Shown here: piece by piece, positions 9,203 to 17,530 of the stretch
Numbering within the stretch: the stretch's first letter is position 1
Layout of the letters: every line of letters begins with the position of its first letter
NCBI RefSeq assembly: GCF_026642255.1
Contig: NZ_CP113264.1
Location: forward strand, 3,906,001-3,970,000
Direction of reading: 5' to 3'
Source of the DNA: Streptomonospora nanhaiensis
GTDB taxonomy: Bacteria > Actinomycetota > Actinomycetes > Streptosporangiales > Streptosporangiaceae
DNA: 64,000 bases
Translations under genes and position numbers: made by a program
The notes under the pieces: generated by a model
Told to the model about the DNA's origin: nothing
Databases searched by the model: none
What the model saw: only the letters and a program-made list of their open reading frames with translations

Positions 9203-9255
9203 CCGGTGCCGGGCGCCGCGACCGTGACACGCACGGCCGCGGCGCCCGGCACCGG
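9203..9255. terminator. bidirectional terminator hairpin
   Basis: An 18-bp perfect stem (9203-9220 with 9238-9255) encloses a loop that can form five more pairs. It lies between two convergent genes and has no T-tract, as is usual in actinomycetes. Confidence 0.75.
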
Positions 9256-9259
9256 GGTC

Positions 9260-9973
9260 TCAGGCGTTCGTCGCGTCGAGCTGGGGGTAGAGCGCCTCGA
9301 TCGGGGCACTGAGCCCGGCCTTGACCTTGACGGAGTCCTCGTCCGCGAGGACCTCGTACTGTCCGGCCTCGGTGGCGTCGAACACGGCGCGCACGAGGCC
9401 GGCGGGGTCGGTCTTGGGACCGGCGGAGTGCGCGGCCATCGGGGTGTCGACGTAGCCCACGTGCACTCCGACGACGTGCACCCCCTCAGGGGCGAGCTCC
9501 AGGCGTAGGGAGTTGGTCGCCGACCACAGTGCGGCCTTGGTCGCGCTGTAGATGCCGGCTACGGCGTACCAGCTCAGCGCCGAGTGGATGTCGATGATGG
9601 CCGACGCCTTCTTCGCCGACAGGACGGGGGCGAAGGCGCGGGCGAGGAAGAGCGGGCCCAGGAAGTTGGTCTCGACGTTGGTGCGGATCTCCTCGTCGGT
9701 GTGCGTGAGGATTCCCGGGCTGGACACCGAGGTCCCGGCGTTGTTGACCAGCATGGTCACGTCACCGGCGGCTTCGACGGCCTCCCGGATGGAGACAGGG
9801 TCGGTGACGTCCAGACGCAGGGGGACGATGCGCTCGTCGTCCCAGGTCCGGGGCTTGCGCGCGGTGGCGTAGACCTTGGTGGCGCCGCGCGCCAGGGCCT
9901 CGTTGACGAAGTGTGTGCCGATACCGCCGTTGGCTCCGGTGACCAGGACGACGGATCCGTCGAGTGTGGGCAT
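9260..9973 (-). CDS. short-chain dehydrogenase/reductase
   Basis: A 237-residue classical SDR. The cofactor motif VTGANGGIG is near residues 11-19, the NNAG motif near 82, a Ser in IDIHSALSW near 131, and the YSATK catalytic pair near 143-147. It is transcribed with the flavin reductase upstream (55-bp gap), so it belongs to the same TetR regulon. GAGGAG precedes the ATG at 9973. It probably reduces a carbonyl or oxidises an alcohol on the substrate processed by the reductase. Confidence 0.9.
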   Translation of the reverse strand: MPTLDGSVVLVTGANGGIGTHFVNEALARGATKVYATARKPRTWDDERIVPLRLDVTDPVSIREAVEAAGDVTMLVNNAGTSVSSPGILTHTDEEIRTNVETNFLGPLFLARAFAPVLSAKKASAIIDIHSALSWYAVAGIYSATKAALWSATNSLRLELAPEGVHVVGVHVGYVDTPMAAHSAGPKTDPAGLVRAVFDATEAGQYEVLADEDSVKVKAGLSAPIEALYPQLDATNA

Positions 9974-10028
9974 GTTCGTTCTCCTCAACTGTTCGCTGTG
10001 GGGGATCCGGGTGGGGTTGCGGGGCCCG

Positions 10029-11105
10029 TCAGTCCGTGGCCAGAGTGGGGTAGTCGGTGTAGCCCCGTGCGCCGCCGCCGTACAGGGTGGTCGGGTCCAC
10101 CTCGTTGAGCGGGGCGTCGTTGCGCAGGCGTTCGACGATGTCGGGGTTGGCCAGCGCGAAGCGGCCCAGGGGCGCGATGTCGGCGAGCCCGGCGTCGATG
10201 TCGTCGGCGATCTGCTCCCGGGTGCGCCCGTAGCGGACCACGAGCAGCGCGGTGGGCCACACAGCGCGCAGCGACCGAAGGAGGTCGTCGTCCCCGATGT
10301 GGTGGATGTGCAGGTAGGCCAGGTTCAGGTCCGCGAGCCGACCGACCAGGTGACGGTACTGGGCGCGCACGCCCTCGGTGTCGCCCTCGTCGATCCCGCC
10401 CAGGGGAAAGGCCGGGGACAGTCGGATTCCGACGCGGTCCGCGCCGATCTCCTCGGCCACCGCCCGGGCGACCTCGACGACGAACCGGGCGCGGTTCTCC
10501 ACCGACCCGCCGTAGGTGTCGGTGCGCTGGTTGGAGTTCGGGGAGAGGAACTGGTGGAGCAGGTACCCGTTGGCGCCGTGGATCTCCACCCCGTCGGCGC
10601 CGGCGGCGATCGCGGATGCCGCCGCGTGCCGGAAGTCGGAGATGGTGGCCTGGATGTCCCCGATGCTCAGCTCGCGGGGCACGGGTGTCTTCCGGGGGCC
10701 GGTCGGGGTGAAGATGTCCGCATCGGCGGAGATCGCCGAGGGGGCCACCGGCCGGCGGTGGTGCGGTGTGTTGTCGGGGTGGGCGATGCGGCCCGTGTGC
10801 ATCAGTTGGATGAAGAGCGCCCCGTCACCGTCGTGGACGGCGTCGGCGACCCGGCGCCAGCCCTCGATGTGCGCGGGCGTGTGGATGCCAGGGGTGTTGG
10901 GGTAGCCCTGTCCGTCCTCCGAGGGTTGTGTGCCCTCGGTGATGACCAGTCCGAGGGAGGCGCGCCGGCCGTAGTACTCGGCGGCCAGGTCACCCGGCGT
11001 GCCGTCCGGGTGGGCGCGGTTGCGGGTCATCGGCGCCAGTGCGAGGCGGTGCGGAAGCTTCACCCGGCCGAGGGTGAAGGGCTGCCAGAGCGAGGAACTG
11101 TTCAT
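10029..11105 (-). CDS. old yellow enzyme family alkene reductase
   Basis: A 358-residue FMN-dependent TIM-barrel protein. The N-terminal LPHRLALAPMTRNRA, the substrate-binding pair in EIHGANGYLLHQFLSP (His and Asn near residue 178), TYGGSVENRARF, and the FMN-phosphate region RYGRTREQ are all typical. The family reduces activated C=C bonds (enones, nitroesters) with NAD(P)H. It is divergent from the TetR gene at 11266, with operators in between, and followed by an SDR. The ATG at 11105 was chosen because the homology begins there; the ribosome site ACGGAG is weak. Confidence 0.9.
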   Translation of the reverse strand: MNSSSLWQPFTLGRVKLPHRLALAPMTRNRAHPDGTPGDLAAEYYGRRASLGLVITEGTQPSEDGQGYPNTPGIHTPAHIEGWRRVADAVHDGDGALFIQLMHTGRIAHPDNTPHHRRPVAPSAISADADIFTPTGPRKTPVPRELSIGDIQATISDFRHAAASAIAAGADGVEIHGANGYLLHQFLSPNSNQRTDTYGGSVENRARFVVEVARAVAEEIGADRVGIRLSPAFPLGGIDEGDTEGVRAQYRHLVGRLADLNLAYLHIHHIGDDDLLRSLRAVWPTALLVVRYGRTREQIADDIDAGLADIAPLGRFALANPDIVERLRNDAPLNEVDPTTLYGGGARGYTDYPTLATD

Positions 11106-11213
11106 GGGTCGGTTGCTCCGTGACGTCGATCGGTCGTGGATGCCGCCTTGGGAGGGGGCGCTCCGCACCCGCGTGGGAGAATGAGCCCGGTCAGGTAGGC
11201 ACCACACTTTAAA

Positions 11214-11241
11214 TGACTATGCTCATAACTGAGTCTAGTCA
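11214..11241. promoter_or_regulatory. paired TetR operators in the OYE/TetR divergent promoter
   Basis: TGACTATGCTCA (11214-11225) and TGAGTCTAGTCA (11230-11241) are imperfect palindromes 16 bp apart centre to centre. They match the sites at 6883 and 6899 in consensus and spacing. Their position lets one repressor control both directions. Confidence 0.65.
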
Positions 11242-11265
11242 GTCTCTATTCCCAAGGAGGGCACG

Positions 11266-11886
11266 ATGCCATCCGCCTCCCGGGCGCAGGGGCGACGCGA
11301 GCGCAACAAGCAGCAAAAACTCGAACGCATCACCGCCGCCGCCGGCGAGCTCTTCGCGGAGCACGGGATCGACGAGGTCACCACCCAGCAGATCGCCGAG
11401 CGCGCCGACATCGGCACCGGCACCCTGTTCCTCTACGCCAAGAGCAAGGGCGAACTGCTTCTGCTGGTACAGAACTCCCACTACTCCGAGTCCCTGGAGC
11501 GGGGGGTCAGGGACGCCGAGGGCATCACCGACACGGTGGACGCCGTGATGGCCGTCGTGCGCCCGATCGTCGAGTGCAACCGCACGCAGATCGAGAACGG
11601 ACGCACCTACCTTCGCGAGATGGTGTTCGGCGACCCCGAGGAGCCCCACCACCGTGACGCCCTCACGATCACGGCCCGGACCGAGGCGAGCATCGCCGCC
11701 CTGATAGGTCGGGGCCCCGGGATCGGCGAACACGAGGCCGCGACACTGGCGCACACCGTGTCGGCCGTCATGTTCCTCAGCATGGCGGCATCGGTGAACA
11801 TCACGGCGAGCGTCGAGGAGATCGTCCAGGACATCCGCGGCCAGATCGCCGTCATGCTCCCCGGCACGGGCAGCGGCCGCGCCTGA
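11266..11886 (+). CDS. TetR/AcrR-family repressor of the redox regulon
   Basis: A 206-residue TetR protein. After a basic N-terminal tail rich in Arg and Lys, the helix-turn-helix covers about residues 18-62 (AAAGELFAEHGIDEVTTQQI, then AERADIGTGTLFLYAKSKGE). The rest is a helical ligand domain. AAGGAGG precedes the ATG. Being divergent from the old yellow enzyme gene and sharing operator pairs with the oxidoreductase promoter 4.3 kb away, it is inferred to be the local repressor of both transcription units. Confidence 0.9.
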   Translation: MPSASRAQGRRERNKQQKLERITAAAGELFAEHGIDEVTTQQIAERADIGTGTLFLYAKSKGELLLLVQNSHYSESLERGVRDAEGITDTVDAVMAVVRPIVECNRTQIENGRTYLREMVFGDPEEPHHRDALTITARTEASIAALIGRGPGIGEHEAATLAHTVSAVMFLSMAASVNITASVEEIVQDIRGQIAVMLPGTGSGRA

Positions 11887-11943
11887 ACACCTGTGCCCGC
11901 CGGGCCGGCCACTCCCCCGTCGCTCGTCGGAGCAGATCCCTGG

Positions 11944-12008
11944 CGTAGGACGCCCTTCCCGGGGCGCGGTTCGGGGACGCGCCCACGTGGGCGCGTCCCC
12001 GCCGGTCC
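11944..12008. repeat. 65-bp exact repeat, copy B, with 28-bp perfect palindrome
   Basis: Identical to 6435-6499, including the 28-bp palindrome (11973-12000). It starts 58 bp after the TetR stop codon and is followed by the same second hairpin. It could serve as terminator of the TetR gene; the identity between copies is what is unusual. Confidence 0.8.
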
Positions 12009-12081
12009 CTCGGAGGGCATCCGCGCGGGGCCGGGCGGAGGCCGGGGCCCGCCCGGCCGCGGCTCCTCGCCCCGGGTTTCT

Positions 12082-12095
12082 GTACCGACCGGTTA
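12082..12095 (+). promoter_or_regulatory. TetR operator GTACC-N3-CGGTTA
   Basis: GTACCGACCGGTTA lies 10 bp before the TetR start at 12106. It matches the two GTACC-N3-CGGTAC sites before the SDR at 16318, and probably serves autoregulation. Confidence 0.55.
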
Positions 12096-12105
12096 GGATC
12101 GTGGC

Positions 12106-12711
12106 ATGGGTGTTTCCCGGAGTACTGTCATCGGCCGTCCCAGGGAGTTCGACGTCGACGAGGCGCTGGAGTGCGCCATGCGCGTCTTCTGGGAGAGGGG
12201 CTACGAGGGGGCGAGCCTCGCCGACCTGACCGGCGCCATGGGGATCACCAAGACGAGCATGTACGCGGCCTTCGGCAACAAGGAGCAGCTGTTCCGCAAG
12301 GCCCTGGAGCGCTACACCGAGGGGCCGGCCTCCTACGCGGCGCGCGCCATGGAGGAGCCGACCGCCCGGCAGGTCGCCGAGGCGCTCCTGCGCGGCTCGG
12401 TGCGGACCACGACCCTCCCCGGAGGCCCTCCCGGGTGCCTGGGCGTGCAGGGCGCGCTGGCGTCGGGTGAGGGGGGCAGGCCCGCGCACGACATGCTCGT
12501 CGCCTGGCGCAACGACGCGACGCTGCGCGTGGAGGAGCGCTTCCGGCGGGCCGTCGACGAGGGCGACCTCCCGGAGGACGCCGACCCGCGGCGGTTGGCC
12601 CGGTACATCATGACGGTGGCGTTCGGCATCGCCGTCCAGGCCGCCAACGGCCTCGGCCGCGACGAGCTCCAGGACAGCGCCGACATGGCGCTGCGGAACT
12701 GGCTGCCGTAG
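12106..12711 (+). CDS. TetR/AcrR-family transcriptional regulator
   Basis: A 201-residue TetR protein of the GRPREFD type. The N-terminal GRPREFDVDEALECAMRVFW leads into the helix-turn-helix (LADLTGAMGITKTSMYAAFG, about residues 35-55). The C-terminal domain carries GCLGVQGALASGEG, typical of this subgroup. An operator-like site abuts the start. Relatives commonly control an adjacent SDR gene; here the SDR with matching operators is 3.6 kb away at 16318. Confidence 0.9.
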   Translation: MGVSRSTVIGRPREFDVDEALECAMRVFWERGYEGASLADLTGAMGITKTSMYAAFGNKEQLFRKALERYTEGPASYAARAMEEPTARQVAEALLRGSVRTTTLPGGPPGCLGVQGALASGEGGRPAHDMLVAWRNDATLRVEERFRRAVDEGDLPEDADPRRLARYIMTVAFGIAVQAANGLGRDELQDSADMALRNWLP

Positions 12712-12858
12712 CGGGCTCCCCTCCGCGGCGGGCTCGCGGGCGCCTGCCCGAGCGCTGCCGCGCCCGCACCGTTCCCGGCGCGGGCGCCCGGACGCCGTCC
12801 GCGGCCCTCAGCACCGCCCCCTCGGCGTCCGTCGTCCGCGCGCCCACGGCTCCTCGGC

Positions 12859-13575
12859 TCAGCGGCGCGGTTCCCACCGGAAGATCCGGGTTGCCAGGGT
12901 GACGGCGACGACGACCCAGGCCAGGGTCGGGGCCAACAGGAACAGCGACTCCGAGAGCGGGACGCCGCCGTTCCAGGCGTTGACGACCAGCTCGGAAGCC
13001 GCACCGCCGGGGAGCAGCCGCTTGAGCAGGGTGAGCTCCTCGGTGCCGGTGAACCCGACCCAGCCGGACACGGCGAGCACGCCGATGAGGACGGGCAGGG
13101 TGGTCACCTGGGCGTGCTCGGGAGAGTTCGTCACCCCGGCCGTGGCCAGTGCCAGTCCGATCATCATGACCACCGTCGCGAGGGTGGCCGCCCCTGTGAG
13201 CAGGAGGTCGGCCGGCGGGTCGGCGACGACGGACAGCACGACCAGGACCACGCCCACCTGGGCCAGCGTGATCGCGGTGACCGGGAGCAGCAGCCCGGCG
13301 AGGATGCGGGTGTCGTCCACCGCGGTGGAGCGCAGCCGCTTGAGGAACAGGTTCTGGCGGCGGGAGGCTAGCGTGGTGACGGCGGTGGTGTAGAGCCCCA
13401 TCGTCACGACGAGGAACATCAGCACCGCGGCGACGGCCCCGAGGTCGAGGGCCGGGATGCGGTCGTGCAGGTACATGTAGAAGGCGCTGGACGCCGCGGG
13501 CATGACGAGCATGGTGACCAGGATCAGCCGGTTCCGGAAGATCTGGATCAGCTCACCGTGAGCGATCGCGAGCAT
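12859..13575 (-). CDS. ABC-2 type transporter permease
   Basis: A 238-residue permease with about six membrane helices and the ABC-2 fold order: an N-terminal amphipathic region (AHGELIQIFRNRLILVTMLVMP), a loop with ASRRQNLFLKRLRSTAVDD, then paired helices. It follows its ATPase gene by 75 bp and forms a half-transporter that dimerises in the membrane. Relatives export drugs, lipids or peptides; no substrate clue is visible. Confidence 0.85.
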   Translation of the reverse strand: MLAIAHGELIQIFRNRLILVTMLVMPAASSAFYMYLHDRIPALDLGAVAAVLMFLVVTMGLYTTAVTTLASRRQNLFLKRLRSTAVDDTRILAGLLLPVTAITLAQVGVVLVVLSVVADPPADLLLTGAATLATVVMMIGLALATAGVTNSPEHAQVTTLPVLIGVLAVSGWVGFTGTEELTLLKRLLPGGAASELVVNAWNGGVPLSESLFLLAPTLAWVVVAVTLATRIFRWEPRR

Positions 13576-13650
13576 GGCGGGGATCCTTTGACTGGAAGTT
13601 GCGGAAGAAGGGCGGCCGGCGACGGCCGGGTCCGGGAGGGACCGCACGGT

Positions 13651-14535
13651 CTACTCGCTGCCGATGGCGCGGAAGACGTCGTCGAGGCGGGTCGGCCCGG
13701 CCTGGAGGTCGCGCAGTTCCGCCCCGTGGTCGTGCGCCCAGTTCAGGAGCGCGCGCAGGTCCTCCTGCAGACCGGTGGTCTCGACGAGGAACGACCCGTC
13801 GCCCTGGGGAACGGCGGGCAGCGGCAGCGCCGGGGCGGAGGGCGCGAGGGAGAAGCGGACCGTGGCGGGCAGCGTGCGCGTGAGCTCGGAGACCGTCCCC
13901 TCGCGGTGGAAGGAGCCCTGGTGCATGAGCCCGATCCGGTCGGCGCGCTGCTGGGCCTCCTCCAGGTAGTGCGTGGTCAGGACGACGGTGGAGCCGTCCT
14001 CGCGCAGCCGGTCCACGGCCTCCCACAGGGCGTCCCGGGACTGGATGTCCAGGCCGGTGGTGGGCTCGTCGAGGAAGACCAGCTCCGGTGCCCCGTACAC
14101 GGCGGTGGCGAAGTCCAGCCGGCGCTTCTCGCCGCCCGAGAGCTGGGAGACCTTGGTGCCGGCCTTGCGGGTGAGGTCGACGACGCCGAGCAGGCGGTCG
14201 ACGCTGTCCGTGCGCCTGCTGAGCCGGCCGATCAGGCGGACCGACTCCCGGACCGTGAGGTCCGGGGAGAAGCCGCTCTCCTGGAGCATGATGCCCGTGC
14301 GGGGCCGTACGCCGCGGCGGTCGCGCGGGTCGCTCCCGAAGACCCGCACGGTGCCGGACGTGGCGGGGCGGTGGCCCTCGACGGCCTCCAGGGTCGAGGT
14401 CTTCCCGGCCCCGTTCGTTCCGAGCAGCGCGTAGAGTTCCCCGCGCCCCACGTGGAAGGACAGGTCCTTCACGGCGTGGAAGTCGCCGTACTTCACGTTC
14501 AGGTGCTCGACTTCGATGACTGGTTGCGTTGGCAT
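13651..14535 (-). CDS. ABC transporter ATP-binding protein
   Basis: A 294-residue ATPase. Walker A is GTNGAGKTS (near residue 39), the signature is LSGGEKRRLDFA (near 130), Walker B is LVFLDEPTTGLD, and the switch His is in LTTHYLEEA. A C-terminal extension of about 75 residues is typical of drug/Nod-type exporters. ATG 14535 is used because the family begins near here. It is the first gene of a two-gene export operon; its regulator may be the TetR at 12106, which is convergent. Confidence 0.9.
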   Translation of the reverse strand: MPTQPVIEVEHLNVKYGDFHAVKDLSFHVGRGELYALLGTNGAGKTSTLEAVEGHRPATSGTVRVFGSDPRDRRGVRPRTGIMLQESGFSPDLTVRESVRLIGRLSRRTDSVDRLLGVVDLTRKAGTKVSQLSGGEKRRLDFATAVYGAPELVFLDEPTTGLDIQSRDALWEAVDRLREDGSTVVLTTHYLEEAQQRADRIGLMHQGSFHREGTVSELTRTLPATVRFSLAPSAPALPLPAVPQGDGSFLVETTGLQEDLRALLNWAHDHGAELRDLQAGPTRLDDVFRAIGSE

Positions 14536-14753
14536 GTCCCCATTCCAGCCGTCGGCGCCGCCGTCCGGCAGTCGCACCACGTCACTGATGCACCATGACG
14601 TTCGTACGGGTGGGGATGTGACGTGGTGTCACTGTCGGCGCGGAGGGACCGGGAGGAGAGCGGGCCGGGCACAGCCGTCGGCGGCGGCCGACCCCTCGTG
14701 TCCGGGGCCGCCGTGCCCGAGGCCCCGGGCGCTTAGGCGCCCCGGGCACGGCG

Positions 14754-15569
14754 TCAGGTGACCTGTGCGGAGCCGATCCCGGGACCGTCGGAGGTCCTTC
14801 GGCGCGGCAGGATCCAGGGGCGGCACACCAGGAAGATCAGCGCGATCTCCACCGGCGCTCCCGCGTAGTACATCAGTTCCGCGCCCGCGCGGGCCTGCTC
14901 GGCGGGGACTCCCTCGGGCGGGGCCGCGTAGAGGGTCTTGGCGAGGATGTTGTGCACGGCGATCGCCAGGACCAGGGCCGCTGCCCGCCACGGCGGGGAG
15001 GGGCGGTGCGGCGCCGGGTCGGGGCCGCCCAGGACGGCGAAGGCGAACAGGTACCCGGCGGCGAACACGTGCGCGTGGACCAGGGCGTGCAGGAGCGGGT
15101 CGGTGTGCGTGAGGGCGTACAGGCCGGTCCGGTAGAGCGCCCACAGGCCGCCGACGCTGAGCGCACCCGCCACGAACGGGTCGGTCAGGACGGCCGCCGG
15201 GGGCGAGGACAGTATTCGGGCGAGGGGACGGGCCGCGCGCACCGGCAGGGTCCGCAGGGCCAGGGTGACCGGGGCCGCCAGGACCAGCAGGAGCGGGCCC
15301 AGCATGCCCAGCAGGACGTGTCCGGCCATGTGGGCGGTGAAGTCGTGGTGGGCGCGTTCGGCCAGGGGGCCGACCAGTGCGGCGCCCACGCACAGGCACC
15401 CGGCCGCCCACGACGCGGTGCGGGACGCCGGCCAGGCGGTACCGCGCCTGTACAGGGCCGACACCGCGGCCGGGTAGGCCGCCAGTGCGGCCACCAGCAG
15501 GATCGCCGCCGCCCACCCGCCCGGGCCGAGCAGAGCGGTTTCGGTCCCGTGGTGTCCGTGGTGGTGCAT
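14754..15569 (-). CDS. CtaG-like cytochrome c oxidase assembly protein (caa3 type)
   Basis: A 271-residue membrane protein with about seven helices and a His-rich N-terminus (MHHHGHHG). It has the CtaG_Bac-family look: HMAGHVLLGMLGPLLLVLAAP, HALVHAHVFAAGYLFAF and the terminal VCRPWILPRR. Known relatives help insert copper into cytochrome oxidase or are of unknown function. It begins 2 bp after the DUF2243 gene, so the two are translationally coupled. Coordination of a metal by the N-terminal histidines is an inference. Confidence 0.8.
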   Translation of the reverse strand: MHHHGHHGTETALLGPGGWAAAILLVAALAAYPAAVSALYRRGTAWPASRTASWAAGCLCVGAALVGPLAERAHHDFTAHMAGHVLLGMLGPLLLVLAAPVTLALRTLPVRAARPLARILSSPPAAVLTDPFVAGALSVGGLWALYRTGLYALTHTDPLLHALVHAHVFAAGYLFAFAVLGGPDPAPHRPSPPWRAAALVLAIAVHNILAKTLYAAPPEGVPAEQARAGAELMYYAGAPVEIALIFLVCRPWILPRRRTSDGPGIGSAQVT

Positions 15570-15571
15570 GC

Positions 15572-16066
15572 TCAGGCCCCGGCCCCGGTGGTTGCGGCGG
15601 ACCGGCCCGCGCGTCGTGCGGTCACGGTCCACAGCACGATCCCGGACACGAGCAGGACGGCGGCGACGGCGTTCCAGGTCACGTCGTAGGGCACCAGGTC
15701 CACCCCGTAGCGGATCTGGTGCAGCCCCAGGACCTTGTGGTGGACCAATCCGTCGTAGAGCTGGAAGAACCCCGCCCCGGTCAGCCATCCCGCGGTGAAG
15801 GCAGCGCCCCGGAAGGCGCGTTCGCGGCGCAGTGCGGCGACCATCAGCAGCGAGGCGACGGTGGCGAACCAGCTGAAGGCGTGGAACAGCCCGTCCGATA
15901 CCAGGCCGACGTCGCTGGTGGACAGGTCGTAGAAGTGGTGCCAGTGCAGGAGCTGGTGGAAGACCACCTCGTCGACGAAGGCGACGGTGCCCAGCCCGAG
16001 CAGGATCCCGGCGGTCAGGTTGCGGCCGTGGCGCGGGCGCGGCTGCGCCCGTGTCGGTGTGGACAT
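15572..16066 (-). CDS. DUF2243 membrane protein
   Basis: A 164-residue protein with four predicted helices and the DUF2243 signature: GLGTVAFVDEVVFHQLLHWHH (first helix, three His), then DGLFHAFSWFATV, and GLVHHKVLGLHQIRYG. The invariant histidines suggest metal or haem contact. It is the first gene of a two-gene operon with the CtaG-like gene, a pairing common in actinobacteria. Confidence 0.85.
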   Translation of the reverse strand: MSTPTRAQPRPRHGRNLTAGILLGLGTVAFVDEVVFHQLLHWHHFYDLSTSDVGLVSDGLFHAFSWFATVASLLMVAALRRERAFRGAAFTAGWLTGAGFFQLYDGLVHHKVLGLHQIRYGVDLVPYDVTWNAVAAVLLVSGIVLWTVTARRAGRSAATTGAGA

Positions 16067-16245
16067 CGGCTCCCCTCCCCCGGCCCCGGTCGCGCCTCTC
16101 GGTGGGCCTCGCGCACACGACTACCCGGCGACCGGGGGCGAAAACGCAGGTCCGCCCCGGCCCCGCCGGTCGGGGCCGGGGCACCTGCGCGGACATCGGG
16201 ACGCCCGGTCCTCGCACGGTTCCGAGCCGTCGACCCGCACCATTG

Positions 16246-16295
16246 GTACCAATCGGTACAGAAGTGCTAGGGTCTGGTTCTGTACCACTCGGTAC
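16246..16295 (+). promoter_or_regulatory. two TetR-type operators before the SDR gene
   Basis: GTACCAATCGGTAC (16246-16259) and GTACCACTCGGTAC (16282-16295) are near-palindromes 36 bp apart. A TAGGGT candidate -10 lies between them at 16268-16273. Both match the site upstream of the TetR gene at 12106. Confidence 0.65.
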
Positions 16296-16317
16296 CTAAA
16301 TTTTCGGGAGAGCGCCC

Positions 16318-17064
16318 ATGGGACAGCTGGAAGGCAGGACCGCCGTCGTCACCGGCGGCGGCACCGGGATCGGCCTGGCCACCGCCGCGCGGTTGGCGGC
16401 CGAGGGCGCCCACGTGTTCATCAGCGGCCGGCGCGAGGACGTGCTGGCGCGGGCCGCGGAGTCGATCGGCCCCGCGGCCACCGCGGTCGCGGGCGACATC
16501 TCCGACCCCGCCGACCTGGACCGGCTGTACGACGCGGTCCGGGAGCGCGGCGAAGGCCTGGACGTGCTGTTCGCCAACGCGGCCGCGGTCTCGTTCGCAC
16601 CGCTGGAGAAGGCCACCGGGGAGCAGTTCGAGCGGACCTTCGGCGTCAACGTCCGGGGCACGCTGCTCACCGTACAGAAGGCCCTGCCGCTGCTGGGCGA
16701 GGGCGCGTCGGTGGTCCTGAACGCCTCGATCCGCGCCGACGACGGCTGGGAGGACTACGGCCTGTACGCGGCGTCCAAGGCCGCGGTGCGGTCCCTGGCG
16801 CGGACCCTGGCCAACGAGCTGAAGGGCCGGGGCATCCGGGTCAACGCCGTCTCGCCGGGCGCCATCGACACCCCCGGCATCGACGGCGCCGTCGGCGAGG
16901 AGAACGCCGCCGCCGCCAAGGCGGGCCTCGCGGCGGGGGTCCCCCTCGGCCGCATGGGGCGCCCGGAGGAGGTCGCCGCGGCCGTGGCCTTCCTCGCCTC
17001 CCCCGACAGCAGCTTCATGCTCGGCACCACCCTGTACGTCGACGGCGGTGAACACCAGTTCTGA
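16318..17064 (+). CDS. SDR family oxidoreductase
   Basis: A 248-residue classical SDR. TGGGTGIG (near residues 13-20) binds NAD(P), DVLFANAAAV replaces the usual NNAG, and the catalytic triad is Ser in LNASIRAD (about 138) with Tyr and Lys in YAASK (about 149 and 153). The C-terminal FMLGTTLYVDGG is typical. GGGAGAG precedes the ATG. Its two operators imply tight repression by a TetR protein. Confidence 0.9.
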   Translation: MGQLEGRTAVVTGGGTGIGLATAARLAAEGAHVFISGRREDVLARAAESIGPAATAVAGDISDPADLDRLYDAVRERGEGLDVLFANAAAVSFAPLEKATGEQFERTFGVNVRGTLLTVQKALPLLGEGASVVLNASIRADDGWEDYGLYAASKAAVRSLARTLANELKGRGIRVNAVSPGAIDTPGIDGAVGEENAAAAKAGLAAGVPLGRMGRPEEVAAAVAFLASPDSSFMLGTTLYVDGGEHQF

Positions 17065-17085
17065 CGCCCCGGGCACGGGACCCGG

Positions 17086-17121
17086 GCAGGGCCGCGGGCG
17101 GGTCGCCGCCCGCGGCCCTGC
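17086..17121. terminator. bidirectional terminator hairpin
   Basis: A perfect 16-bp stem with loop GTCG lies between the convergent SDR and VOC genes. No T-tract follows. Confidence 0.8.
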
Positions 17122-17137
17122 GCACGCGGGTCGCCGC

Positions 17138-17530
17138 CTACTGCGGCACGGTCGCGATCTGGATCAGGTTGCCGCAGGTGTCGTCGAGGACGGCGGTGGT
17201 GACCGGTCCCATCTCCAGGGGATCCTGGGTGAAGCGGACGCCGAGGCCGCGCAGGCGCTGGTATTCCGCCTGCACGTCCTGGACGGCGAACTGGGCGAGC
17301 GGGATGCCGTCCTTGACCAGGGCGTCGCGGTAGGTCCTGGCGGCCGGGTGGGCGGCGGGCTCGAGGAGGAGCTCGGTGCCGTCGGGCTCGTCGGGCGAGA
17401 CGACGGTCAGCCACCGGTCGCTCTCGCCCACCGGGACGTCGTGCTTCTTCACGAAGCCGAGGACCTCGGTGTAGAACTGCTCGGCCTGGGCCTGGTCGTC
17501 GACGAAGACGCTGGTCATGTGAATCTTCAT
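17138..17530 (-). CDS. VOC/glyoxalase superfamily protein
   Basis: A 130-residue vicinal-oxygen-chelate protein with two beta-alpha-beta-beta-beta modules. It begins MTSVFVDDQAQAEQFYTEVL after four residues and ends with DDTCGNLIQIATVPQ, the usual start and end of the fold. Such proteins act as glyoxalases, dioxygenases or antibiotic-binding proteins. Its ATG overlaps the stop of the ArsR regulator (ATGA), so the two are co-translated. Confidence 0.9.
   Translation of the reverse strand: MKIHMTSVFVDDQAQAEQFYTEVLGFVKKHDVPVGESDRWLTVVSPDEPDGTELLLEPAAHPAARTYRDALVKDGIPLAQFAVQDVQAEYQRLRGLGVRFTQDPLEMGPVTTAVLDDTCGNLIQIATVPQ

Noticed and set aside
14754..16217. Open frame joining CtaG-like and DUF2243 regions into one protein
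   Set aside because: The upper part is out-of-frame noise over the DUF2243 gene; the natural start is MHHHGHHG at 15569.
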